A stretch of 64,000 nucleotides of DNA from Gallionella sp. (GTDB lineage: Bacteria > Pseudomonadota > Gammaproteobacteria > Burkholderiales > Gallionellaceae): NCBI GenBank assembly GCA_030645535.1, contig JAUSNM010000021.1, positions 34,963 through 98,962 of the forward strand. Direction: 5' to 3'. Made by a program: the position numbers and the translations under genes. Within the stretch, counting starts at the first letter, position 1. Every line of letters starts with the position of its first letter. Positions 43,337-52,568 of the stretch are shown here, in pieces. Below the pieces are notes generated by a model that ran no database searches, was not told the origin of the DNA, and saw only the letters and a program-made list of their open reading frames with translations.

Positions 43337-44230
43337 CTATTGTCCGCCGTCATGACTGGCCTCCTCCGCCGCTTTCTGGTTCATGACGATGATGCTGATG
43401 CGCCGGTTGTGCGCGTCATACGGATCGAGCGGATTGAACAGCACGGAATCAGACAAACCGACGACCCGCAAGATTTTAGTTTGATCCATCCCGCCCGTGA
43501 TTAATTCGCGGCGCGAGGCGTTGGCCCGGTCAGCCGAAAGATCCCAGTTGCTATAGCCCAGACTGCCGCCCTGATAGTGGGCGGCATCGGTGTGGCCGGA
43601 CAAGCCAATCTTGTTGGGTACCTGATTCAGCGTCTTGCCGATCTCACGCAGAATTTCCACGGTATACGGCTGAAGGGCTGCGCTACCCATTTGAAACATC
43701 GGGCGGTTCTGCGCATCAACGATCATGATGCGCAGCCCTTCGGTAGTCATGTCGATCAGCAACTGGTTCTTGTATTGACTCAGCTTGGCATCGTTATCGA
43801 TGAGCTGCTCAAGCTGGTCTTTCAGCGATTGTAGTCGCGCTACTTCTTGCAGATGCAACAGACGTCCGGCATCCGTCACTGAAATGACGACCTTTTTCTC
43901 TGGCTGATCGCCTTTGCTGACTTGCCCGGATATCTTGGTTAGGTCCTCGCCTTGATCGCCCACAATCCGGCTGGAGCTGACGTCATTGCTCTGTCCGCCG
44001 GAAAGAACGACCATCAGGGGCGTCTCAAAATATTCCTCAATTGTCCGTCTCTCCTCCTCCGAGGTGGAGGAGATCAGCCATAACATCAGGAAGAATGCCA
44101 TCAGCGCAGTCACGAAATCGGCATAAGCGATTTTCCACGCGCCGCGCGGTTGTTCGCGTATCACCCGGCGTATCCTCCGGACGATTATCTGCCGTTTGTA
44201 TGGTTTGCTTTTAGCCGGCGAGCTGTTCAT
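43337..44230 (-). CDS. motB: Flagellar stator protein MotB
   Basis: Proton-channel and peptidoglycan-anchoring stator subunit. 297 residues: short basic N-terminus, single transmembrane helix with the proton Asp in YADFVTALMAFFLMLWL (about 36-52), plug region (ERRTIEEYF), then an OmpA-like domain (IGLSGHTDAAHYQGG, WDLSADRANASRREL, DAHNRRISIIV) that binds peptidoglycan. motA is not adjacent. A c-di-GMP riboswitch lies in its leader, so stator synthesis may respond to c-di-GMP. Weak ribosome site. Confidence 0.92.
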   Translation of the reverse strand: MNSSPAKSKPYKRQIIVRRIRRVIREQPRGAWKIAYADFVTALMAFFLMLWLISSTSEEERRTIEEYFETPLMVVLSGGQSNDVSSSRIVGDQGEDLTKISGQVSKGDQPEKKVVISVTDAGRLLHLQEVARLQSLKDQLEQLIDNDAKLSQYKNQLLIDMTTEGLRIMIVDAQNRPMFQMGSAALQPYTVEILREIGKTLNQVPNKIGLSGHTDAAHYQGGSLGYSNWDLSADRANASRRELITGGMDQTKILRVVGLSDSVLFNPLDPYDAHNRRISIIVMNQKAAEEASHDGGQ

Positions 44231-44283
44231 ATGGCCTGAAATGAAAGTTATGCAAAGCCTTGGAGTGCCCGACGAGCTGGATT

Positions 44284-44378
44284 ATCTGGCGACCCCGCTG
44301 CACTGTTGTCGAATAGGATACTGTCCTTTAGCCCGGAAGTTTTGCGCCCCCGTCTTTCAACGGGTTTGCCCATGCATT
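44284..44378 (-). ncRNA. c-di-GMP-I (GEMM) riboswitch, copy 2, upstream of motB
   Basis: Minus strand: GGGCAAACCCG (44371-44361), P2 hairpin CCCGT-TGAAAG-ACGGG, GGGCGCAAAACT, CCGGGCTAA (44336-44328), GGACAGTATCCTAT, and AGCGGGGTCGCC (44299-44288). The usual GGGACGCAAA has G in place of its first A. It begins 12 bp after the preceding gene stop, and the motB ATG is about 55 bases downstream. Closing helix P1 is not clear. 71 of 75 positions match copy 1 by my count. Confidence 0.88.
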
Positions 44379-44389
44379 TAAAATCTGGA

Positions 44390-46015
44390 TCAGCGTCCGG
44401 CCGGCGATGAGTGCGCCAGTTTATTCAAGATATTCATATAGGTGTTGTATTTTTTGTTGGCCGGATTGATTTTACTTACACGGTCGAGATACTGCCTGAC
44501 CTCTGACATCATGCGCTCATCTTTCCCCTTCTTGGACATCAGGCCCAGCATCATCCCACACAGGTTCGTGAGCATAAGGTCGCTGTCCGGGAGGGTCAGC
44601 AGCGCCTGCTTCATCAGCTTGACACCTTCCTCTAACTTCCCCTGGTTCGCGAGCAGCACGCCTTGCTTGTTGATATTGACAACTTCTTCAGAGCTCGCCT
44701 TGATCAACTCGCCCCCCTCCTCGCTCAGCCCCGCTTTATCGAACACAGCTTCAACCATGCTGATGATGCCTGCGTTTTCATGATTGTTCTTGACCACGCC
44801 GGCCAACAGGCCGCAGGCCTTGTCTTTTTGCCCGAGCGCAAGCAGCGCGTCCGCCATGTCCATCGTGGTGGACAGACTGACACTGCCGGGCTGGCAGCGC
44901 ATCAATTCCTCTGCGACCGCGAGCGCTGCCTCTGCCTTATCCGGCTGCCCCAATTTTTGATAAACCATCCCTTCGATCACCGCTGTTTGCAGCTCGGCAC
45001 CGGGGTCGCCCTTGAACTCCACCTTGCTGCGATCCAGCACCTTCAGCGCTTCCTGCGGATCATCCTTGGCGCTCAGCACCTTGGCCAGCCCTGAATAGGT
45101 GCTTGAGTTCTTGTGCACGGAATGCTCGCCGAGTTTTATCGCCTTTTCGTATGAGGCTTGCGCCAGATCGAGTTCTCCGTTCTTGTACGCCGCATCTGCC
45201 AGGCTCTTTTGCCTTGCAACCGCATTGGGGGACAGCGTCATGGCGCTGAGCAATACGCTTTTTGCCTGCTCCAGATCGCCCATCGCATCCAGCGTTTTCG
45301 ACAACCAGTCTGCCGCTTCCAGATACATTTTGTTTTCTGCGAGGATCTCCTGAAATATCTCCTTGGCCTGCGGGTAATTCCGGGTAAGAAAATGCACCTT
45401 CCCCAGACCCGTCTTGGCCCAGGGCATGTTGCGCACAGCCAGAATACTTTCGAAAAAGACCTGAGCTGCGGAAAAATTCCCGGTCATCAGCAGCAGGTCG
45501 CTCTTGATGCGCTGGATATCCTGGGTATTTGTCGTGTGTTTTTTGAGCTGTTCATCGCACAGCGCGATCGCGAACATGTAGTCTTTGGCTGCAACTGCGC
45601 TTTCGATGGGTTCAAGCGACATTTTCTTTTCGATGAGCTTGTTTAGCCGCGTTTCCAGCAGACCCTCGGAGATGGGTTTCAAAAGGTAATCGTCAGGTTT
45701 GTTCTCCGCCGCGCCCATGAACATGTCCATGGTTTTTTCCGCAGTGACCATCACCCAGATAGTGGAATATCCGATGTAATTTTTGTGTTTCGCCTCTTCC
45801 AGAATTTGCTGACCGTTCTGACCGTGCCCGAGGTTATAGTCGCAGATCACGATGTCGTATTTTTTCGAAGCCAGCAGCGCAAGCGCATCCTTCGCTGTGC
45901 CCGCGTTGTCGATGCTTTTCACACCCATGCTCTTGAGAAAACCCATCATCATGCTGCGCATGCTCGGGAAATCATCAATTACCAGCGTGTTCGATTGTTT
46001 CAATGAGGTTGCCAT
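44390..46015 (-). CDS. Response regulator with TPR repeats
   Basis: 541 residues: an N-terminal receiver domain (VIDDFPSMRSMMMGFLKSMG near 12-31; phospho-Asp in YDIVICDYNLG) followed by about 350 residues of TPR-like helices (for example AKTGLGKVHFLTRNYPQAKE and ALLAMAL-type repeats). No DNA-binding or enzymatic output, so it probably acts by protein contact. Its partner is likely the small kinase 43 bp upstream in the same operon; motB follows. The exact target is unknown. Confidence 0.88.
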   Translation of the reverse strand: MATSLKQSNTLVIDDFPSMRSMMMGFLKSMGVKSIDNAGTAKDALALLASKKYDIVICDYNLGHGQNGQQILEEAKHKNYIGYSTIWVMVTAEKTMDMFMGAAENKPDDYLLKPISEGLLETRLNKLIEKKMSLEPIESAVAAKDYMFAIALCDEQLKKHTTNTQDIQRIKSDLLLMTGNFSAAQVFFESILAVRNMPWAKTGLGKVHFLTRNYPQAKEIFQEILAENKMYLEAADWLSKTLDAMGDLEQAKSVLLSAMTLSPNAVARQKSLADAAYKNGELDLAQASYEKAIKLGEHSVHKNSSTYSGLAKVLSAKDDPQEALKVLDRSKVEFKGDPGAELQTAVIEGMVYQKLGQPDKAEAALAVAEELMRCQPGSVSLSTTMDMADALLALGQKDKACGLLAGVVKNNHENAGIISMVEAVFDKAGLSEEGGELIKASSEEVVNINKQGVLLANQGKLEEGVKLMKQALLTLPDSDLMLTNLCGMMLGLMSKKGKDERMMSEVRQYLDRVSKINPANKKYNTYMNILNKLAHSSPAGR

Positions 46016-46058
46016 GTTTTTTCCTTGAAGCGATATTATTACGTGCAGGTTGGGGTTG

Positions 46059-46748
46059 CTATGGCAGCGTCAACACGAAGCATCCGCCACCATAAGCACC
46101 GCCATTTTCTATGGACAGAGCGCCCAGCTTACCGGCATTCTTGTGCATTCTGGCCACCTGAGAAGAGAAATATAAACCCAGCCCGGTACTTCCGGTGGCA
46201 AAGCTGATCCCACGGTCTGCCGTGATGCTTTCCAGCAACATCTCGTCTGAGTAACCGGTGCCGTTGTCTTCCACGCGTATTTCCAGCATATCGTCCCGGA
46301 TCTGCGCTCTGATGTGAATCTTGTCGGTCGTGTAGTTATAGGCGTTGTTGACAGCATTGACCAGGACGCCGGTTATCAGGTCGCGGTCGAAATACCAGTA
46401 GCATTCGTCGTCGCACGTCACGGACAGCGTGATCTCCTTGTAAGCCATGATGGACTGATTTTGCAGCGCCAGTTCTTCCAGAATTTCTTTGAGCGATTGC
46501 TCTGCAATGTCTATCGGATAGATGGATTTCCCCAGCTTGTAGAGGCTAAGAATCTGGATCAGATTCACATTCATTCTGCTTGCCTCGTAGATCGTATGAC
46601 CCAGCTGGCTCCTCATCGACTCATCTACTTTGTCTTTGCACTCTCCCATTAACTCTTCCAGAAACCCGATTTGGATATTCAGGGAGTTCTTCATATCGTG
46701 TATAGACGATGCGATAAAGTCGGAGAAATTGATGTCTTCCTGTTCCAT
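46059..46748 (-). CDS. Small soluble histidine kinase
   Basis: 229 residues with no membrane segment or sensor domain: a dimerisation helix with the H box FIASSIHDMKNSLNI (about 11-25) and an ATPase domain with LVNAVNNAYNY (N box), VEDNGTGYSDEM and STGLGLYFSSQVARMH. Cytoplasmic input is unknown. It is the first gene after a c-di-GMP riboswitch and precedes a TPR response regulator and motB, so the module probably links c-di-GMP to motility. Confidence 0.88.
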   Translation of the reverse strand: MEQEDINFSDFIASSIHDMKNSLNIQIGFLEELMGECKDKVDESMRSQLGHTIYEASRMNVNLIQILSLYKLGKSIYPIDIAEQSLKEILEELALQNQSIMAYKEITLSVTCDDECYWYFDRDLITGVLVNAVNNAYNYTTDKIHIRAQIRDDMLEIRVEDNGTGYSDEMLLESITADRGISFATGSTGLGLYFSSQVARMHKNAGKLGALSIENGGAYGGGCFVLTLP

Positions 46749-46825
46749 GTTTCAACCTTTACTGATGCGTGTTTGCGCCATTTGTCATAAAACATTTCTG
46801 ACGGAATGGCTAAAGGGATGTGCGG

Positions 46826-46940
46826 GGGACAGGATCGGCTTGCGACCCCGCTGGCACTCGACTGTTGTCGAATAGGATCCTGTCCCTTAGCCCGGAAGTT
46901 TTGCGTCCCCGTCTTTCAACGGGTTTGCCCTTGCAGGCGT
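46826..46940 (-). ncRNA. c-di-GMP-I (GEMM) riboswitch, copy 1, with alternative helix
   Basis: Minus strand: AAGGGCAAACCCG, P2 hairpin with GAAA loop, GGGGACGCAAAACT, CCGGGCTAAG, GGGACAGGATCCTAT, AGCGGGGTCGC. The P3-side segment GGGACAGGATC (46886-46876) has a perfect 11-base complement just downstream of the aptamer (46836-46826), which could form an exclusive alternative stem and act as the switch. The rest of the 342-bp gap to ybiT (46941-47090) holds the divergent promoter regions; I could not fix either. Confidence 0.92.
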
Positions 46941-47090
46941 TGATGCAAAAATCAACGATTGCAACGCAAATGTACCGGAATTTTTGCATTTGCGCCAACA
47001 AATAACAACTTGCGCTACTTGTCACATCTTAGTGTACTGGTGGTGCTGGTGGTAGAATGCGCGCCTTCAAAAAGAATACAAGGCAATCCC

Positions 47091-48689
47091 ATGTTATCCA
47101 CCGCCAACATTACCATGCAATTCGGGGCCAAACCCCTGTTCGAGAACGTCTCTGTCAAATTCGGCAACGGCAACCGCTACGGCCTGATCGGCGCGAACGG
47201 TTGCGGCAAATCCACCTTCATGAAGATCCTGGGCCGCGATCTGGAGCAGACCTCAGGCGAAGTCATGCTGGATAAGACTGAGCGACTGGGCAAGTTGCGC
47301 CAGGATCAGTTCGCGTATGAAGACAATCGCGTGCTGGATGTGGTGATGATGGGGCATGACGAGATGTGGCAGGTGATGTCGGAACGCGATGCGATCTACG
47401 CCAACCCGGATGCCTCCGAGGAAGACTACATGCGCGCCGCCGATCTGGAGGCCGAATTCGCCGAATACGATGGTTACACCGCCGAGGCGCGAGCCGGCGA
47501 ATTGCTGCTGGGCCTGGGTATCGCCATCGAATTGCATCAAGGCCCGATGAGCGCAGTCGCTCCCGGCTTCAAGCTGCGCGTACTGCTGGCTCAGGCGCTG
47601 TTCTCCAACCCGGACATCCTGCTGCTGGACGAGCCGACCAACAACCTCGACATCAATACCATCCGCTGGCTGGAAAATATCCTCAACGCGCGCACCTGCA
47701 CCATGGTCATCATCTCGCATGATCGCCACTTCCTGAACAGCGTGTGTACCCACATGTCCGATCTGGATTTCGGTAAAATAACAACCTATCCAGGAACTTA
47801 CGACGATTACATGCTGGCGTCCACACAGGCGCGTGAGCAGCAATCGGCCGACAATACCAAGGCCAAAGAGAAAGTTGCCGAGCTGAAAGCATTCGTTGCG
47901 CGCTTCTCGGCCAACGCTTCCAAGGCCAAGCAGGCCACGTCCCGTGCGCGCCAGATCGACAAGATCAAGATCGAAGACATTAAACCTTCCAGCCGCCAGT
48001 ACCCGTTCATTCGTTTTGAATTTGACGAGCGCGAAAAACTGCATCGCACCGCCGTGGAAGTTGAGGCTTTATCCAAGGGCTTCGACCGCGTGCTGTTCTC
48101 CAATGTGAATTTCCGCGTCGATGCGGGCGAAAAAGTGGCGATCATCGGACCTAACGGTATCGGTAAGACCACGCTGCTGCGCTGCCTGGCGGGTGACCTG
48201 ACCCCTGACTACGGCGTCATCAAGTGGACGGACAAGGCAAAAGTTGGCTACTACGCACAGGACAGCACCGCCGAATTTGCGCAAGACAGGATCATGACCG
48301 ACTGGATGACCTACTGGCGCGGCCCGAATGACGACGATCAGACCGTGCGTGCGACGTTAGGACGCCTGCTGTTCTCCGGCGACGATGCCCATAAACCGGT
48401 CAAGGTGCTGTCCGGTGGTGAAAAGGGACGCCTGTTGTTCGGCAAGCTGATGCTGCAACGCAACAATGTGCTGCTGATGGATGAACCGACCAACCACATG
48501 GACATGGAATCCATCGAGTCGCTCAACACCGCATTGCTCGAATACAAGGGGACCGTGGTATTCGTCAGCCATGACCGCGAATTCGTCAGCTCACTTGCCA
48601 CGCGTATCATCGAAATTACGGCCAAGGGCGTCACCGACTACCATGGCACCTATGAAGAATATCTGCGTGATCAGGGCATGGCTGCTTAA
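47091..48689 (+). CDS. ybiT: ABC-F family ATPase YbiT
   Basis: Translation-associated ABC-F protein, two ATPase domains and no membrane part. The ATG at 47091 ([20 protein letters not shown]) gives 532 residues, as in E. coli YbiT; an ATG at 46959 adds 44 residues across the riboswitch side and is rejected. Walker [17 protein letters not shown] and [15 protein letters not shown]; Walker [12 protein letters not shown] and [11 protein letters not shown]; the inter-domain linker is the basic [19 protein letters not shown] stretch. Confidence 0.94.
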   Translation: MLSTANITMQFGAKPLFENVSVKFGNGNRYGLIGANGCGKSTFMKILGRDLEQTSGEVMLDKTERLGKLRQDQFAYEDNRVLDVVMMGHDEMWQVMSERDAIYANPDASEEDYMRAADLEAEFAEYDGYTAEARAGELLLGLGIAIELHQGPMSAVAPGFKLRVLLAQALFSNPDILLLDEPTNNLDINTIRWLENILNARTCTMVIISHDRHFLNSVCTHMSDLDFGKITTYPGTYDDYMLASTQAREQQSADNTKAKEKVAELKAFVARFSANASKAKQATSRARQIDKIKIEDIKPSSRQYPFIRFEFDEREKLHRTAVEVEALSKGFDRVLFSNVNFRVDAGEKVAIIGPNGIGKTTLLRCLAGDLTPDYGVIKWTDKAKVGYYAQDSTAEFAQDRIMTDWMTYWRGPNDDDQTVRATLGRLLFSGDDAHKPVKVLSGGEKGRLLFGKLMLQRNNVLLMDEPTNHMDMESIESLNTALLEYKGTVVFVSHDREFVSSLATRIIEITAKGVTDYHGTYEEYLRDQGMAA

Positions 48690-48704
48690 CGAACTATGAA
48701 TAAC

Positions 48705-48826
48705 GTCATTCCGGCGCAGGCCGGAATCCAGTTCACCACATGTTCCTCGCGTAGCGAGACCTCATCAAGGTTTTGCTTGCTACGCAGAATATTTAATTGC
48801 TGGATTCCGGCCTGCGCCGGAATGAC
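48705..48826. repeat. 27-bp perfect inverted repeat between ybiT and murI
   Basis: Arm 1 at 48705-48731 starts GTCATTCCGGCGCAGGCC; arm 2 at 48800-48826 is its exact complement. The 68-base interior includes CTCGCGTAGCGAG, a further small palindrome. This belongs to the widespread proteobacterial class of CGGAAT/ATTCCG repeats. It sits 15 bp after ybiT and ends 12 bp before murI, so it could terminate one transcript and shape the leader of the next. Confidence 0.9.
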
Positions 48827-48838
48827 CGGGTTTCTGTC

Positions 48839-49630
48839 ATGACAGCAATCGGTGTTTTTGATTCCGGTGTCGGCGGGCTGTCGGTGCTGCACCATATCCG
48901 CCAGATGCTGCCGGACGAGCGTCTGATTTACGTTGCCGATTCCGCTCACGTGCCTTACGGCGACAAGTCAGCCGACTACATTGAGCGGCGCTCAATCGCC
49001 CTCACCAACTTCCTGATTTCCCAGGGTGCGGACGCTATCGTCATTGCCTGCAACACGGCCACGGCAGCGGCGGCAGCTTTGCTGCGGCGCGAATTTTCCA
49101 TTCCTATTCTGGGTATGGAACCCGCCGTAAAACCCGCCGTTGCAGCGACGAATAGCGGTGTTGTCGGCGTGCTGGCGACCATCGGCACACTGGAAAGTGC
49201 GCGCTTCGCAGCCCTGCTGGAGCGTTATGCAGGAAATGTCGAGATTGTCACCCAGGGCTGTCCCGGTCTGGTAGAACAGGTGGAGCTGGGCGATCTGTAC
49301 AGTTCCAGGACACGCGAGCTGATCGAACGCTACACCGCGCCGTTGCTGGCACGCGGTGCCGATACGATCATCCTGGGCTGCACTCACTACCCTTTTTTGG
49401 CAGCAATGATCCGCGAGGTGGTGGGGGAGGGCATCACGCTGGTGGATACCGGCGAGGCCGTCGCGCGCCATTTGCAGCGCCGGCTGCTGACCGAACTGCC
49501 TTCGCATGCAGTTGGTAATGCGTCAGCACAGTTTTTTACCAGCGGCGAGGTCACGCAGGCTACCCGTATCATGTCGGTGCTGTGGGGCAGTCCTGTCGAG
49601 GCACGTCGGTTACCGTTAGAATTCGCGTAG
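48839..49630 (+). CDS. murI: Glutamate racemase
   Basis: Makes D-glutamate for peptidoglycan. The ATG at 48839 (MTAIGVFDSGVGGLSVL) gives 263 residues; an in-frame ATG at 48797 lies in the repeat. Catalytic cysteines C71 (VIACNTATA) and C181 (ILGCTHYPF) and the substrate loop FDSGVGG are in place. Confidence 0.95.
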   Translation: MTAIGVFDSGVGGLSVLHHIRQMLPDERLIYVADSAHVPYGDKSADYIERRSIALTNFLISQGADAIVIACNTATAAAAALLRREFSIPILGMEPAVKPAVAATNSGVVGVLATIGTLESARFAALLERYAGNVEIVTQGCPGLVEQVELGDLYSSRTRELIERYTAPLLARGADTIILGCTHYPFLAAMIREVVGEGITLVDTGEAVARHLQRRLLTELPSHAVGNASAQFFTSGEVTQATRIMSVLWGSPVEARRLPLEFA

Positions 49631-49760
49631 CGAAAACCGACGCCGGGATGAAACAAGCTTGTTTGTACAGATACTCTCAGTCAGTAATTAAGTAAAATCA
49701 GCCCTGTTCCGTGCAGCCATGCGGCGGCGGGTCACTCAAAACACTCTTTGGATACAAACG

Positions 49761-50147
49761 ATGATAAAAATGTTTTTCAGAGCACTGCGCCTGATATTGA
49801 TGCCTTTCATGTTGTTATGGGCAAAGCTGGCTACGCCTAAAGGGATCTTGCGCCCAACCGAAGTTCAACAACAGACAGACCTGGAGTGCAAGAAGTTAGC
49901 GCTGTATCACTTTAAAACCTGCCCGTTTTGCATCAAGGTGCGCCACGAAATGGCAAGATTGTCCTTGCAGATAGCATTGCGCGATGCGCAACACGATCCG
50001 GAACACCGTGCCGGTTTGTTGCATGGCGGCGGAAAAATCCAGACGCCTTGTTTGCAGGTCACCGACCAGCTGGGCAATGTTCAGTGGATTTACGAATCCA
50101 AGGACATTATCAAATACCTGCAACAGCGTTTTTCCCCTGCAGTCTGA
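49761..50147 (+). CDS. Membrane-anchored glutaredoxin-like protein
   Basis: 128 residues with an N-terminal hydrophobic helix (LRLILMPFMLLWAKLA, about 8-23) and then a glutaredoxin domain: ALYHFKTCPFCIKVRHEM with the CPFC dithiol, the cis-Pro in KIQTPCLQV and a C-terminal WIYESKDIIKYLQQRF. The start at 49761 is preferred over 49719. Orientation of the domain (cytoplasm or periplasm) is not decided by the sequence; positive residues on both sides. Confidence 0.88.
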   Translation: MIKMFFRALRLILMPFMLLWAKLATPKGILRPTEVQQQTDLECKKLALYHFKTCPFCIKVRHEMARLSLQIALRDAQHDPEHRAGLLHGGGKIQTPCLQVTDQLGNVQWIYESKDIIKYLQQRFSPAV

Positions 50148-50311
50148 TTGGATAGCCAGTCTCGTTGAGATTCGAGAAACAGGCAATCCAGGTAACCCAT
50201 ATTGACCACAGACTATCTGCGGCTCTATTGGATACGGTGCGCTTTAGCTTTAACCGGCATATGACGCCCGGCGGGGCAGACTTTTGTGAGGACACAAGCA
50301 CGCGGCGAGAG

Positions 50312-51256
50312 TCAGGCAGACCCGCCCTGCACTGACTTGATCTTGCTTTGCAAGAAGACGCCCATCTGCTTGTCGTCGTTTGCAATATGAGCGACCAGCC
50401 AATCCATCAGGAAGTAAAAAGCGTGGAGTTCGTTGCCCTCGATAATTCGCTTCTTGAGGTTGCGCAATTCGTCGAGCAGAAATTTGTGCGCGCGGTTGTG
50501 TGCATCAGCCTGCGGGTATCCCGCCTCATTCATCAAACGCAATTCGGTATTGAAATGCAGTTCGGTGAACGCAGTCAACTCATCATACAGCGCACCCGCA
50601 TGCTGCCGGTCGTTTTTAGGGGTGTTCTTGATAGCCTCATGCAATCCATTGATCAACATCTCAAGCTTTTTATGCTGTTCATCAACGTCCGGGATCCCGA
50701 CACAATGATTTTCACTCAACCCCATCCATGTCAGGATATCGACGTACTCATGCGGCAACTCCTTAAAATTGGCACTGATGTCTTGCTCGCAAGTTTGACT
50801 CTCCGACACAGCTCTGCTGGAAACCGCGAGCAATCTGTCGAACTCTGTACTGTTCTCAGGGTAGACTGCGATCATGATACTGACGCCGATGCTGACTTTC
50901 ACACCCGCCTTCAGGTGAACCGGAGCAGTCAAACTTTCCCTGATCCATTCAGACTCCAGAACTACCGATGCCATATTCACCGGATCAATCAAAATGACGG
51001 CAAATGTATCATCACCGAAATATGCGACCATGTCCGACTGGCGAATGGCGGATCGCAACCGTTCCGCCATCGTGACTAACATGCTATCGCCAGCCTCGTG
51101 GCCAAAATGACCATTGATCGTTTCATGCCCATTAATGTCTATCAGAAGCAGGCCCAACTTCCGCTTCAACTTCTTTGCCTGTGCCAGTGATTTTTCCAAA
51201 AAATCATTGAACATGGCTTTGTCAGGAATGCTGCTCGATTGGTTGTAGGAGGTCAT
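50312..51256 (-). CDS. Degenerate GGDEF protein with bacteriohemerythrin domain
   Basis: 314 residues. The N-terminal GGDEF fold keeps DINGHETINGHFGHEAGD but the signature reads GDDTF (81-85), losing the second Gly and the catalytic Glu, so diguanylate cyclase activity is doubtful. From about 180 a hemerythrin domain follows with its di-iron ligands: VDEQHKKL, HFNTE, HNRAH and HIANDD. It is therefore a likely oxygen, NO or redox sensor with a regulatory GGDEF. Last gene of the minus-strand signalling run. Confidence 0.9.
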   Translation of the reverse strand: MTSYNQSSSIPDKAMFNDFLEKSLAQAKKLKRKLGLLLIDINGHETINGHFGHEAGDSMLVTMAERLRSAIRQSDMVAYFGDDTFAVILIDPVNMASVVLESEWIRESLTAPVHLKAGVKVSIGVSIMIAVYPENSTEFDRLLAVSSRAVSESQTCEQDISANFKELPHEYVDILTWMGLSENHCVGIPDVDEQHKKLEMLINGLHEAIKNTPKNDRQHAGALYDELTAFTELHFNTELRLMNEAGYPQADAHNRAHKFLLDELRNLKKRIIEGNELHAFYFLMDWLVAHIANDDKQMGVFLQSKIKSVQGGSA

Positions 51257-51350
51257 CTGTGTGTCAACCTAAAGTGGCATCCTCCGTCAAGACGATAATG
51301 CATCGCATTTAAGAGAGTCGCCTTTTACATGCAGCGGAACAGCGCTGCCC

Positions 51351-52562
51351 CTAGCCTTCCAAGTGTGCCGGCTCATGCAGCAGTAGTGTAGTTGATGCGT
51401 TCAACACACCAGCTATCTTGACCAGCAATGTGGCGCGATCTAACGGTTTCACCACAAAATCAATCGCACCGGCCTTCCTGCTGTCAAGCACAACTTTCCC
51501 TTCGCTTTGGCCGGTAATCATGATCACCGGGATACTTGCGAGCGGTGGTGCTGCCTTCAACAGCTGGGTGGCTTCTATTCCGTCCATATCAGGCATCATG
51601 ACATCCATCAGAATGATATCCGGCCTCACCTTGCGCATAACATTCAGTGCTTCAATACCGCTGGCTGCAAAAACAAGATGATAGTTTTCCGCTTCCAGAA
51701 TCTGGCCGATTAATTTTCGTTGAAACTCGTCATCATCCACCACCAACACGACAGGCAGAATGCGCCCGGCCATCGCAGTCAAGGCGCGTGCAGATTCGAT
51801 GAGTGGCTCACATTCCTGTTTGAATTCGTGCGCCCATAGTTTCAGGGGTTTGGCAGTTTTTGCAGCAGTGAGGAAGTACTGCTGCACTTCCTCACGCTTA
51901 AAGCGGCTGATTTCTTTTTTCAGATCATCGACATTCTTGACCGTGACCGAACCTTGTAGTGAATCCGAGACAAGCCGCTGGAAAAACCCGTCCAGAGCTG
52001 TGCCGATGCCCTGTTCGACCTGCTCCATGGCCCGACTGGACACTTCAATATGCCGCCCGCCTTGAGCTACCTGCCGGGCCAGCATTTTTTCCTGTTCTGC
52101 CAAGTGGCGTGCCTGGACGGCAAACTCTGCCGCCGATGGCGCATCGCCCTTGAGGGCTGCCAACTCGCGCAGCATATGGTGAACTGACATGGCGAGGCGC
52201 GGCTTGTCATAGGTCATCGGCCAGAACAGAATGTAGTCGTCGTAATGGTCCTTCATGCATAGCTCGTAAGCTCGCGTTACTTCGTCCTTGTTGCACAGGA
52301 TTACGGTGCGATGCGGACGCCGGTGCATTTCCGGACAAAGGCGATACAGATTCAAGGAGTAGCGTTCCGATTTCTCCAGTTCCTTGAATGCCAGCACCAG
52401 CACGTCGGGTTGATAGCGCACAAAGTCCCCCGCCACTTTGTCAGGATCGGTGGAAACAACGATGTGCCTGAATTCTTCGCTCAGTAATTTCTTTACCAGC
52501 ACGGCATCGCTGACAATGTCTGTCGCAATTAAAATTGCGTTTGTTGAAACAGGCATAGCCAA
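51351..52562 (-). CDS. Two-receiver response regulator
   Basis: 403 residues. The first about 125 residues look like a receiver without a clear phospho-Asp motif (AILIATDIVSDAVLVKKLL, then PDVLVLAFKEL); a helical middle (about 145-265) follows; the C-terminal receiver is canonical: VVLVVDDDEFQRKLIGQIL, PDIILMDVMMPDMDG with phospho-Asp, MITG, and KPLD. No output domain. It starts 6 bp after the REC-EAL gene and probably works in the same pathway. Confidence 0.88.
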   Translation of the reverse strand: MAMPVSTNAILIATDIVSDAVLVKKLLSEEFRHIVVSTDPDKVAGDFVRYQPDVLVLAFKELEKSERYSLNLYRLCPEMHRRPHRTVILCNKDEVTRAYELCMKDHYDDYILFWPMTYDKPRLAMSVHHMLRELAALKGDAPSAAEFAVQARHLAEQEKMLARQVAQGGRHIEVSSRAMEQVEQGIGTALDGFFQRLVSDSLQGSVTVKNVDDLKKEISRFKREEVQQYFLTAAKTAKPLKLWAHEFKQECEPLIESARALTAMAGRILPVVLVVDDDEFQRKLIGQILEAENYHLVFAASGIEALNVMRKVRPDIILMDVMMPDMDGIEATQLLKAAPPLASIPVIMITGQSEGKVVLDSRKAGAIDFVVKPLDRATLLVKIAGVLNASTTLLLHEPAHLEG

Positions 52563-52568
52563 AATCCC

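Noticed and set aside
46959..47090. Longer N-terminus for YbiT
   Set aside because: The extra residues have no family counterpart, and the product starting at 47091 matches YbiT from its first residue.
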